Source of the DNA: CAJXNP01 sp050305935
Lineage (GTDB): Bacteria; Bacteroidota; Bacteroidia; Cytophagales; Cyclobacteriaceae
DNA length: 18,938 nt
Reading direction: 5' to 3'
Assembly: GCA_050305935.1 (NCBI GenBank)
Contig: JBNLGG010000073.1
Span: 1 to 18,938, forward strand
Position 1 is the stretch's first letter; every line of letters begins with the position of its first letter. The notes below the pieces were generated by a model. The model ran no database searches and had not been told where the DNA came from. It saw only the letters and a program-made list of their open reading frames with translations. Below are positions 1 through 9,000 of this stretch, one piece after another. The translations under genes were made by a program, and so were the position numbers.

Positions 1-210
1 TATGATGGAATCCAATTTGATGAGGGATTACGATTGGATCTGCTGATCAATGACCTGGTTGTGGTCGAGTTAAAAGCTGTTGAATTGATAAATCCGGTTT
101 GGGAAGCCCAAATTATCAGCCACTTGAAGTTGACTGGATTAAACCTCGGGTATCTCATTAAATTTAATGTTCCCCCGATGAAAAATGGAATAAAAAGATT
201 CAGAAACTAA
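1..210 (+). CDS. GxxExxY family protein, C-terminal part (5' end outside window)
   Basis: An open frame runs from the first base to a TAA at 208-210 and encodes 69 residues. It aligns without gaps to the C-terminal half of the complete gene at 291-686, with about 15 base differences over 210 positions. The visible part carries the PD-(D/E)xK-like core: an Asp in RLDLLIND followed by VVVELKAVE, which fits the D...ExK pattern. The G-x-x-E-x-x-Y signature itself lies upstream of the window. GxxExxY proteins are a widespread family of unknown role placed in the PD-(D/E)xK nuclease superfamily; DNA cleavage is not proven for them. The stop is at the same place as in the other copy, so this copy may be intact. 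Its 5' part cannot be judged here. Confidence 0.85.
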   Translation, partial: YDGIQFDEGLRLDLLINDLVVVELKAVELINPVWEAQIISHLKLTGLNLGYLIKFNVPPMKNGIKRFRN

Positions 211-218
211 ATGATCTG

Positions 219-274
219 GCCACAAAGGCACTAAGACACGAAGAAAAAACTTTGTGTCTTTGTGCCTTCGTGGC
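219..274. repeat. Imperfect palindrome (REP-like hairpin), copy 1
   Basis: Two 25-nt arms (219-243 and 250-274) are separated by a 6-nt A-rich loop. The left arm contains GGCACTAAGACACGAAG and the right arm CTTTGTGCCTTCGTGGC; about 22 of 25 pairs match. Transcripts of either strand would fold into a long hairpin. It lies between the stop of the first GxxExxY copy and the start of the second. It could act as a transcript-end or stabilising structure, or be a mobile REP-type element. Translated in one frame it gives a spurious LCAFVAK extension on the next ORF. Confidence 0.8.
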
Positions 275-290
275 AAAGAAACAATCACAA

Positions 291-686
291 ATGAAAACAT
301 ACCAAAACCTTTCGCCAGAAGAGGAGAAAATTGGGAAAGCAATCGTCAATTCCGCCTTTAAAATCCATAAAGAACTGGGGCCCGGACTACTGGAAAAAGT
401 GTACGAGGTCTGCATGGCGCACGAGCTAAAAAAGGTTGGGCTTGACGTGAAACGCCAGGTGGATATCCCAATCACTTATGATGGAATCCAATTTGATGAG
501 GGATTACGATTGGATCTGCTGATCAATGACCTGGTTGTGGTCGAGTTAAAAGCGGTTGAATTGATAAACCCTGTTTGGGAAGCCCAAATTATCAGCCACT
601 TAAAATTGACCAGCTTAAACCTCGGGTATCTCATTAACTTTAATGTATCCCTGATAAAGAATGGAATAAAAAGATTTAGAAACTAA
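291..686 (+). CDS. GxxExxY family protein (PD-(D/E)xK superfamily), complete
   Basis: The gene encodes a 131-residue protein of the GxxExxY family, named for the motif seen here as GLLEKVY within GPGLLEKVYEVCMAHEL, about residues 31-48. A D...ExK pattern follows (RLDLLIND, then VVVELKAVE), matching the PD-(D/E)xK nuclease fold. The family has no settled function; roles in DNA or RNA processing are inferred from the fold only. I chose the ATG at 291 (MKTYQNLSPEEE). The open frame extends upstream to a TTG at 252, but those codons lie inside the palindrome at 219-274 and are not protein-like. The gene is the second of a tandem pair and is flanked by the same palindrome on both sides. No membrane segment or signal peptide is seen, so a cytoplasmic location is expected. 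Confidence 0.9.
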   Translation: MKTYQNLSPEEEKIGKAIVNSAFKIHKELGPGLLEKVYEVCMAHELKKVGLDVKRQVDIPITYDGIQFDEGLRLDLLINDLVVVELKAVELINPVWEAQIISHLKLTSLNLGYLINFNVSLIKNGIKRFRN

Positions 687-693
687 TTGATTA

Positions 694-747
694 GCCACAA
701 AGGCACTAAGACACGAAGAAAACTTTGTGCCTTTGTGCCTTCGTGGC
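694..747. repeat. Imperfect palindrome (REP-like hairpin), copy 2
   Basis: This is the second copy of the palindrome at 219-274. Its arms are 694-718 and 723-747 with a 4-nt A loop. The left arms of the two copies are identical; the right arms differ at one base (GTGTCTTT versus GTGCCTTT) and the loops differ in length. It sits between the GxxExxY stop and the DoxX-like start. It may end or protect the upstream message. Confidence 0.8.
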
Positions 748-757
748 AAAAAATAAC

Positions 758-1153
758 ATGAATATGAAAAAGAGAAACAAAATCATCTACTGGATCGCCA
801 CGGGGTGGCTGTCCCTGGGAATGGTGTCTACCGGCATTGTTCAATTAATTAAAATGCAGGAAGAGGTTGATCTAATGAATCGCCTGGGTTATCCGATCTA
901 TTTTCTGACAATCATTGGCGTTTGGAAATTGCTGGGCGTTGTTGCGGTGCTGGTTCCTAAATTCCCGGTCATCAAGGAATGGGCGTATGCAGGTTTTTTC
1001 TTCACCATGTCGGGCGCAATCGTTTCTCATTTTGCCGTTGGTGATGAAACAAAAGATTTTTTTGGCCCTACGTTGTTGCTACTATTAACAGTGACCTCCT
1101 GGTATTTCAGACCTGAAAGCAGAAAGGTTATAATAGCTGAAAAAACACGATAA
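758..1153 (+). CDS. DoxX-like family membrane protein
   Basis: The gene encodes a 131-residue integral membrane protein with four predicted helices at about residues 9-30, 46-66, 74-94 and 101-118. Four-helix proteins of this size and pattern (WLSLGMVSTGIVQL, then GVWKLLGVVAVLVP, then AGFFFTMSGAIVSHF) belong to the DoxX-like family. It lies in the cytoplasmic membrane; the family has no agreed biochemical activity. I start it at the ATG at 758 (MNMKKRNK); the ATG at 764 is equally possible. The longer frame from a TTG at 725 is rejected because its first codons fall in the palindrome. The next gene begins 1 nt after the stop, so the two are almost certainly co-transcribed. DoxX-like and DUF1801/YdeI genes are common neighbours in Bacteroidota, as far as I recall. 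Confidence 0.85.
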   Translation: MNMKKRNKIIYWIATGWLSLGMVSTGIVQLIKMQEEVDLMNRLGYPIYFLTIIGVWKLLGVVAVLVPKFPVIKEWAYAGFFFTMSGAIVSHFAVGDETKDFFGPTLLLLLTVTSWYFRPESRKVIIAEKTR

Positions 1154-1154
1154 T

Positions 1155-1736
1155 ATGAACCCAAAAGTTGATTGGTTTTTCGAGAAGGCAACCCAATGGA
1201 AAGAGGAATACAAAAAGCTGAGGGCGATCTGTCTGGCATCCGGCCTGACCGAAGAATTAAAGTGGGGCTGTCCCTGCTATACTTACAGGAAAACCAATGT
1301 AGTATTGATTCACGGGTTTAAAAACTACTGCGCCCTCCTGTTTCACAAGGGGGTTTTACTAAATGATTCCGCTAAGATCCTTGTCCAGCAAACTGAAAAT
1401 GTGCAGTCTGCCCGTCAAATCCGGTTTGCAAACCTACAGGAAATAACAGACCTGGAAGCAGACCCGAAAGCCTATATTTTCGAGGCCATCGAAGTAGAGA
1501 AAGCTGGGTTAAAAGTGGAACTAAAAAAGACCACGGAATTCCCAATGCCCGAAGAGTTTAAAAAAGTTCTCAGTGAAAACACGGCCTTAAAAGCCGCATT
1601 TGAATCGCTCACCCCCGGACGACAGCGCGGATACCTGCTCTATTTTTCCCATGCAAAACAATCCAAAACCAGGGAATCAAGGATTGAAAAATATACTTCT
1701 CATATCCTCAATGGTAAAGGATTGGAGGATGAATAA
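1155..1736 (+). CDS. DUF1801/YdeI (OmdA) family protein
   Basis: The gene encodes a 193-residue soluble protein with two recognisable parts. Residues about 15-115 match the DUF1801 fold, with KWGCPCYTY at 36-44 and VVLIHGFKNYCALLFHKG at 49-66. Residues about 130-190 match the helical YdeI/OmdA C-terminal domain, with MPEEFKKVL at 131-139 and LTPGRQRGYLLYFSHAKQS at 152-170. Members are annotated as YdeI/OmpD-associated proteins. In Bacillus YdeI has been tied to tolerance of cationic peptides, but I would not extend that function to this gene. There is no signal peptide. The ATG at 1155 lies one base after the TAA of the DoxX-like gene, which indicates an operon. Confidence 0.85.
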   Translation: MNPKVDWFFEKATQWKEEYKKLRAICLASGLTEELKWGCPCYTYRKTNVVLIHGFKNYCALLFHKGVLLNDSAKILVQQTENVQSARQIRFANLQEITDLEADPKAYIFEAIEVEKAGLKVELKKTTEFPMPEEFKKVLSENTALKAAFESLTPGRQRGYLLYFSHAKQSKTRESRIEKYTSHILNGKGLEDE

Positions 1737-1988
1737 CCCATGTGAAAGCCAGAAAATGACGGGGAATTAGGAGACCAGCTTTGGCAAATGAAAATACTGC
1801 TATGTCAATGGATATGAATAGGGTATTTCAAATGAATACAATTGCTGGGGCACGCGACGTCGTTTTCCACTCCCTAGAATGTAGTGTAGTGTAACGCGGA
1901 GCCAACGCTTGGACGGGATACCGAGGGAGTCCTGACACTCACGGGCATCTCAGTTTTCGAAAGCATACTATAGAACGGCTATTCAAAC
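1737..1988. other. Intergenic stretch between convergent genes, no gene seen
   Basis: No coding frame of credible composition was found on either strand. The only structure noted is a pair of 7-nt inverted repeats, ACTCCCT at 1869-1875 and AGGGAGT at 1924-1930, enclosing a GC-richer segment with tandem TAGTG steps. The neighbours are convergent, so this is the shared 3' region. Confidence 0.5.
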
Positions 1989-2014
1989 ATAAAAAAAACC
2001 GGGAGGACCCGGTT
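1989..2014 (-). terminator. Rho-independent terminator of the STAS-like gene
   Basis: Read on the minus strand, the sequence is AACCGGG-TCCT-CCCGGTT followed by a run of T. That is a perfect 7-bp GC-rich stem (1997-2014) with a 4-nt loop and a U tract. It starts 8 nt after the stop of the gene at 2023-2412, the expected spacing for an intrinsic terminator. Confidence 0.85.
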
Positions 2015-2022
2015 GTAATATT

Positions 2023-2412
2023 TTAATTTTCTACCAGCCATTTTTCGGCTGACTCATAGGTCTGGAACTTATGGATCAGTTCGTTGTTCGGCATGGCCTT
2101 CGTCGCTGAAAGTTCGGCAAACAGGTTCTCGGGAAATACCCAGGCGAACTTCTGTAGTCCTGCCTCGATCATTTTTGGAAACCAGTAGGTCTGAGTCCAC
2201 TCAGAAGCCTTATTCCAGGGTCCCCTCACTTCCCTGTTATCATTTAAGACTTTGTTACATTCCAACCCCTTAAATATCTCCAGGACTTTTTCGCCCGACT
2301 GATAGATGTCTTCTTCTTTCTGGAAGCCAATCCAGCGCAGATAGAGGTAATTGAGCTTTTCATTGTATTCCACCACAATGTTCTTTTGCTCTAAAAGAAT
2401 GGTCTTTGTCAT
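2023..2412 (-). CDS. SpoIIAA/STAS-like small protein
   Basis: The gene encodes a 129-residue soluble protein. Its layout is two early beta strands (NIVVEYNEKL and YLYLRWIGF, residues 11-30), a helix (EDIYQSGEKVLEIFKGL), then NKVLNDNREVRGPW at 53-66, and near the end FQTYESAEKWLVEN. This pattern resembles the SpoIIAA-like/STAS-SEC14 proteins common in Bacteroidota, in which a hydrophobic strand followed by a conserved DNR ends the first half and the last helix begins with a small residue and AxxWL. Function is unknown; STAS-type folds often act in protein-protein or ligand binding. It is transcribed alone: a strong terminator follows and 140 bp of AT-rich DNA separates it from the lipocalin-like gene upstream. 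The family call rests on pattern memory, not on an alignment. Confidence 0.6.
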   Translation of the reverse strand: MTKTILLEQKNIVVEYNEKLNYLYLRWIGFQKEEDIYQSGEKVLEIFKGLECNKVLNDNREVRGPWNKASEWTQTYWFPKMIEAGLQKFAWVFPENLFAELSATKAMPNNELIHKFQTYESAEKWLVEN

Positions 2413-2552
2413 AATAATCGTAATTTTGTTTATTCTAATTTACAAATTGTTGCTAATTTAAGTTAATCTTTAATCAATTAAGTTTCATTCAAAAAAAATT
2501 TCACTTCTTTTTTTTAAAAAGAAAACACTCTTAAATGCTGTCAAAATTCATT

Positions 2553-3011
2553 TCACTTTCTCTCCGGTACTTTTTCCCACACTATTTCGAAAACATTTTC
2601 TCCTTCCTCGCTAGCAATAGGAGGTGTAGTCAGGAACAACAAATTGCCTTCAATCTTACCATACCGGATTGTCTTTTGCCCAGCCCAATTGGGAAATAGC
2701 GACCCTTTAATGGCGTGCACAAACTTTCCCGGAGCCTCTTCATCAAAACTCCCATAGTAGGAAAAGCAGGTGGAAAAGGCTCTCACCTTGTCTTGCTCAG
2801 TTCCACCGTCAAAATTTGCCGTATCAAAAAATGGACGATCTTCCTGGAAAATATTAACACTCATGTATCCTGATTTTCCATAAATTAGAATACCTTCTGG
2901 TTTTTGTCCAAAATATTTCTCTTCTCTACCGGAATGATCTTTGTAAACAAACTTCCTCAGCAACCAGGTGCCATAAATTTTATCACCAATAAATTCTGTG
3001 TTTCTGCTCAT
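2553..3011 (-). CDS. Lipocalin-like domain protein, co-transcribed with the PKS
   Basis: The gene encodes a 152-residue protein with the features of the bacterial lipocalin-like family (Lipocalin_5 type). It has GTWLLRKFVYKDHSG at 14-28 with the lipocalin GxW, ILIYGKSGYMSVNIF at 41-55, and FSYYGSFDEEAPGKFVHAI at 83-101. The C-terminal half is beta-rich (KTIRYGKIEGNLLFL, then NVFEIVWEKV). No signal peptide is seen, so it is probably cytoplasmic. It starts only 5 nt after the stop of the PKS gene on the same strand, which strongly implies one transcript and a role linked to the polyketide. Beta-barrel proteins of lipocalin fold bind hydrophobic ligands, and some unrelated ones in polyketide pathways catalyse pericyclic ring closures. 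A binding or cyclising role here is inference. Confidence 0.75.
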   Translation of the reverse strand: MSRNTEFIGDKIYGTWLLRKFVYKDHSGREEKYFGQKPEGILIYGKSGYMSVNIFQEDRPFFDTANFDGGTEQDKVRAFSTCFSYYGSFDEEAPGKFVHAIKGSLFPNWAGQKTIRYGKIEGNLLFLTTPPIASEEGENVFEIVWEKVPERK

Positions 3012-3016
3012 TACGC

Positions 3017-6000
3017 TTAATTTGATATGTTAACTTTTTCCTCTGTCAAATAATTACCGATTAGTTCGGTGACAAAGGGAACGTCGTCCACGATGTACCT
3101 ATGGGCACCCGGACGTTCAATTACCCGATGTGCAAGAGTAGTTTCCCGCTCCCAAGCCTGCACCTGGTCAAGTGACACACCTGGATCATCGACTCCCCGC
3201 AGAGAAATTATTGGCACCTGAAACGGCTCTTCACTTACATAATGATAACTATCCAGCAGACTAAGGTCTGATCTCATGACTCCAATGTAAGATTGCCTGA
3301 TAGTCTCGTCGGTAATAGCATTTTTGGATAAATGAGGGAATCGCTCAATCAATTCCTCTTCGGATATCTCGTTGGACACGGCTCTTCTGTCGTAAGAAAA
3401 TAATGCGGGAGTAGAGGATGTGATCACCAGCATGGGAAGCCTGGCGCCACGTCTGCGCAATTCCCTCATTACTTCAAACCCAACTGCTCCCCCCATAGAA
3501 TGTCCAAAAACCAAAAATGGTCTACCATCATCATTTTTTTGAAATTGTGTGGCCAACTCACCAACGAGCAATTGCATATCAACAATTGGCTTCAGTTTTG
3601 ACCGGTGGCCACGTCCTGGCAATTCAACGATGTTCAATTCTATCTCATCGGATATTGATTCACTCCAATCCTGGAACAGCGAACTACTTCCTCCCGCATC
3701 GTGAAAGCAGAAAAGCCTGAACTTTGCATTCTTATTCTCATTTCCCGGCACAAACCATCCGGTCTCCTCCTCTTTCTTTTCTTCACATGACGGATTATCG
3801 ACCACCGTTTTGTACAGGAAGGCAGCAAACTGATGAATGGAAGGGTGCTTCCAGAAATTGTTTACCGCCAGTTTCACTCCAAAACTTTTCTCCAACTGGT
3901 TTCTCAACTGAATGGCCATTAGCGAGTCAATGCCAAGCCCTTTAAATGTCATTGTATTATTTATAATTGATACCGATGCTTTTGTAATAGCAGCTACCTT
4001 TTCAATGATGCTTTTTTCAATATTAGGAATAGCATCGTCCTTATTCATACTTAAAATATCAAGGAGCGTCGAATAAAAGGCGTTGTCATCTTTTTGCTCA
4101 ATTAATCTGGACAAATACTTTGTTTTCGCTAGTGAGCTATAGTATTCAGCCGTCACTTCGGGATCAAGCCTGGTTATCCCAATTTGTGGGTGCGAAGCAG
4201 CATATATTTTTTCAAGGATCGCTACTCCATCTTCGATATTAAATGGAATAAACCCTTCAGCTTCTGCATATCTCAATAATTCGTCGTCATCCGCCACCAT
4301 ACCGACGTTTTTGATCACACCCCAATTAATCGATGTGGCAGGAAGCCCCATTTTTCTACGGTAGTGTGCAAACTGGTCGACAAACATATTGGCTGAAACA
4401 TAACTTCCCTGACCGCTAAGTCCTATCAGTGTCGAAGCCGAAGAAAACAGAAGAAATGCATCCAGATCCAAATTACGGCTCAGTTTATGGAGGTTCCATG
4501 TGCCTTCCATTTTCGGCCTGAGAATAGACAAAAATTCCTCAGCTGTAACATCACTAACCTTGTTGGCCTGGATAACCCCTGCCGCATGGACGATGTTCTT
4601 CAGCGGGGGCATTTCATCACGGATTTGTTCAAATGCTGTTTGCAACTGGTAATAGTTGGCTACGTCTGCGGCATAAACTCTCATATTTACACCTTGGTCA
4701 TTGTATGCAGCGATTTTTTCAAAAACAGCTTCGTTTGCTTTTCCACTTCTGCTTAAAAGGGCGAAATGCTTAGCTCCCCGGCTAATCATCCACTCGATAA
4801 GAGGAAAGGCAGCCCCTCTGAATCCGGTAACAAGCACTGTATAGTCAGAACTAAATGTAACTCTGTCAAGGTTAATTGCAGGCATCGCCTCACTAACTAA
4901 ACGTGATACATATGTCTTATCTTCCCTTAGAACTATTTCAGGATCGGTTTCATTGTTGCTCATGATCGCACGGTACAAATTGACAATTTCCGGCGCATCG
5001 GGAAAATAGCTTAAATCAACTCTTGTGCATTGGTAGGATGGTTGTTCATTGAATAATACTTTAGCCAATCCCCACATGGGAGCCTGTGAAATATTCAGGT
5101 ATGGGCTCTTATTCTTTACTTGGATCAAACCATTCGTCAGCACAATCAGTTTGGGATATTTGTCGAATACTTTTTCTGACAGTGCCTTGTGTAAATTCAG
5201 CAATAACAGGCTCCCTTCTTTCTGAATCCTGTCTAAATCATTTGAATCCAAATTCTCATAATCGATATGATCATTCAGGGATGCCGCGTGGATGATACCA
5301 TCTACCATCACATAGTTTTTGTCTAAATCATCGAATATTTCTTTCAGGCTGGAAGGGTCACCAAAATTAGCAACATACTGATTATCATCAATCTTAAAAA
5401 ACTCCTCGCCAGAACTTACTTTAATCAGGTTTTGGTCGTGCTCGTCAAAAACCCTCCTCAATTTTTTTTCAACACCCAGGTAATCTTCAAAAATCACCCA
5501 GTTTTTTGATGGCGCCATGTTTTCGATGTTGAATATGGCGCTTTCCTCCCATTGGACTTTGTATAGCCACTCACCATTACTGGTTTCGGCAAGCTTTTCA
5601 TTATCAATGATGACCGCCTCCAGCATGTCAAGTTCCGCTAAAAAGTTGCCATTCTCATCAAAGATGGAAATCGCCACCTGTTTTTTAGTAATACCGTTTG
5701 GCAATTCAATTGTATCAATCAATTCGGCTTTTACCAATATATCATCATCCTTTTCCGGTTTATGGTGCCACTTAAACCCTTTCAATTTTGAGAGAAATGT
5801 AGTAACATTTTTTGGTTGGCTGTTCAGGTTGCTGATTGTGGAAAATATCGTTTGAAAACAACTATCCAGAATAGCGGGATGAATAAAATATTTGTGATCA
5901 TTCATCGCAATGAGCGAATTAGGAACCACGTGAGCAATGGCCTGTCTTTTATTGATCCTGATCCAGTCAATTCCCTGGAACATGTTACCATATTGAATAC

Positions 6001-9000
6001 CAATGCCATCGGTCACCTGGTAAAACTCCTCGCGATGGATAAGTTGGTCATTCTCCGTCCTATTTAAGCTGTAAATAAAATCGTCGGATATTTTTTGCCT
6101 GCTGTCGCAAATGACAAGCTCACCTTCAGCGGATACCACCCAGTCGTCGTTTGTTGCTGCAGAAGATTTTATAAAATAAGTAAAGCTGGCTTTATGCTGA
6201 TCGTGTCGCTCGATTTTTAGTTGTGTGTCGATGATTTCATTTTCCTGCAAGTAAATGGGTGTTTTAAATCTTAATTCCTCTACCTGGTGGAAAGCATTCC
6301 CAAATGCATCCTGAAGCGCCGCATGGATCATTTCCAGATAACTTACTCCTGGAAGTACCGCAGCATTATTTACCTTATGGTCTTTAACAAATGAAAGATG
6401 TTCCAGGCTTAGCTTGTTTTCCCAAATAAAAGAATTGTTAATTCCGGCCAATTGTATCCTTCTTCCCAACAATGGATTATTCCCATTAATTAAAGCCGAG
6501 AAAGTTTGCTCCGAGCGATCTTCCAATTCGTAGGTTTGCTTTTGCATTGGATAAGATGGCAATTCAATCATGGGCACCCTTTCCACACCATAAAATTTCT
6601 TCCAGTTGATTTCAAATCCTTTTTCCACCAATTTCCCCACATTTCCAAGGAAGGATTCCATTTCTGGTTTTTCACGGAAAAGGGAGGGAATAGTCACCGC
6701 AGCAAGTTCAAAAGCCTCCGAACATTCGTTTACCGCATTGGTCAACACGGGATGCGGACTCATTTCGATGAATATACGGTGGTTAGTAGTCAACAGACCT
6801 TTCATCACATCTGAAAACTGCACCATGCCACGAAGGTTGCTCACCCAATAGTCCTCGTTCAATTGATCTCCTTCGACCAACTCATTTTTTACAGTAGAAA
6901 AAAATGGGATTTCACTCTTTTTTGGTTGCATTCCTTTTACCTGCTCGCGCAATGGTTCCATCAAGGTATCCATTTGCGGACTATGAGATGCAACATCCAC
7001 CTTTACTTGTCGGCAGAATAAGTCTTGTTTTTCCAATTGGGATAATACCTCCAGCAATTCCGTTTCGTTACCGGCGATTACCGTCGATTTAGGACTATTG
7101 CTCACAGCAACCGAGAGCTTGCCGGGGTAATTGGCAATAATCTCTTCCGCCTGAGGGATGCTCAATTCCGTCACCGCCATGGCTCCACCGGTACCACTGA
7201 CCGTTTTCATCAGTTTTGACCTACTGCAAATGATGTTTGCGGCATCATAGAGGGAAATTGATCCGGAGATATAAGCCGAGGCAACCTCTCCCATACTATG
7301 TCCCACCACTGCATCCGGTATTATACCTTTCGACATCCATACTTTTGCTATAGCAATCTGGATGGCAAAAAGACTTGGCTGGATTACGTCTATTTCGTTC
7401 AGTCTGCTTAATGATTCATCTGCAAATAGTTGCTCTTTTAACGACCAGTCAGCGAAAGAAGAAAAAGCCTCTTCGCAATCATCAATTGATTTTTTGAAGA
7501 CAGGTTCCTTTTCATACATTTCTCGCCCCATACCCAACCATTGACTCCCCTGACCGGGGAAAACAAAAACCACTTTATCTTCAGGATGAATTGAAACTGG
7601 CAAGACAGAAGGCTTATCAGCCAAGAAATGATCAAATTTTTGTATCAAATCTTCTTTGTTTTTACCAACAAAACTGTATCGATACTCCAGGTTTGGCTTA
7701 CGGATCGCACTACCAATGATGATGTTGTCAAGATGTTTCTTTGACCCGTTGATTTTTTCGGAAAGGTGGTAGCGATATCGCTTTACATATTCAGTCAATG
7801 CACCATCGGTTTTGGCAGAAAGGCACAGCAAATGTTCATTTTTATGGTCAATGTGTTCTATGTGATCTTTTCTGATATACTCTTCCAGGACAGCATGGGC
7901 ATTGGTACCACCCCAACCAAATGAATTCACTCCCGCTTTCAATGTTTCACCTTCTTTAATTGTCCAGGGTGTATGCTGATCATTCACTTTCAACTTTAAT
8001 TCGTCAAAAGGAATTTCCGGATTGGGTGTAGTGAAATGAAGGCTTTTCGGTAACTCCCGATGCTGCATAGCCAGCAACACTTTCAGCAATCCTGCCATCC
8101 CTGCCGCGCCCTCCAGATGGCCGATGTTGGTTTTTACTGATCCAATTCTCAGGCGATTTCGTTCATCGCGGCCCTTCGAGAAAAATTGTCCAATGGCTTT
8201 TGTCTCAGTTGGGTCCCCCACCCTGGTGCCTGTTCCATGAGCTTCTACATAGTGTATTTCTGCCGGATCCAAACCTGAATCTTTATAAGCTTCATGTAGC
8301 ATCTCCAACTGGCCTTTGATGCTGGTAGCTGGCAAGTTGACATTATAGCCATTGTTATTCATGGATGTTCCACGAATAACAGCCAGGATATGGTCTCCGT
8401 TTTTCTCGGCATCACTTAGTTTCTTAATGATCAGCAATCCGGCTCCTTCACCCCTCACAAAACCATCGGCTTCGTTGCTAAAGGCGCTGCATTGCCCTTT
8501 TTTCGATAGTCCACCAAATTTAGACAGCAACACATACTGGTCATGGTCAAGGATATGGTTTATACCGGCGACCACTCCCATTTCAGAGCCCCCATCCCAC
8601 AAACTCTGGCACGCCAGGTGCAGAGCCACCAAAGACGAGGAGCAACCTGTATCAACTACCAGACTGGGCCCGCTAAACCCAAAGGTATAGGAGACGCGGT
8701 TGGCAATGATATTCGCCGACTGACCCACCGCCGAATGGGAAGTAGTGTTGGCATTCTTATGCTTTCGATAATGCTCGAAGTCACTCCAAATGTTGCCAAC
8801 ATACACCCCTACCTTTTTTCCTGTGATTTCATCAAAGGGGATGTTGCTTTCCTCGATAGCCTCCCATGTCAACTCGAGCAAAAGTTTCTGCGAAGGAGAC
8901 ATTTCAATGGCTTCCGCAGGTGAAATATTAAACAGGAACGGATCGAAGTCATTAATGAATTCCAGAAAGGACCCATATTTCTGGTATGATTTGTTTGGCG

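Larger units (their letters stand above)
1..748 (+). repeat. Tandem direct repeat: GxxExxY gene plus trailing palindrome, two units 476 bp apart
   Basis: Positions 1-210 repeat at 477-686, and the downstream palindrome at 219-274 repeats at 694-747. The unit is therefore the gene plus palindrome, with a period of 476 bp. Identity in the coding part is about 93 percent by eye. Differences cluster near the C-terminal codons, for example at 128-138 and 170-186. The divergence shows that the duplication is not an assembly echo of an identical sequence. The left end of unit 1 lies outside the window. Confidence 0.85.

Noticed and set aside
252..290. N-terminal extension of the GxxExxY frame from a TTG (MCLCAFVAK...)
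   Set aside because: These codons are the right arm of the palindrome. The same MCLCAFVAK appears before the unrelated DoxX-like protein at 725, so it is a repeat artefact.
1..748. CRISPR-like or transposon reading of the repeated block
   Set aside because: There are only two units with gene-length content and no spacers, and no transposase or terminal inverted repeats bound the block.
725..757. N-terminal extension of the DoxX-like frame from a TTG
   Set aside because: It lies within the second palindrome; the ATG at 758 gives a normal DoxX-like start.
2505..2523. A/T-only inverted repeat downstream of the lipocalin-like gene as a terminator
   Set aside because: The stem is only T-A runs with one G-C pair per side and lies in homopolymer-rich DNA; too weak to call.
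4487..8923. Plus-strand frames of 60-126 codons opposite the PKS
   Set aside because: They are shadows of the PKS reading frame; none has a domain or a credible start, and the PKS frame is continuous with all domains.
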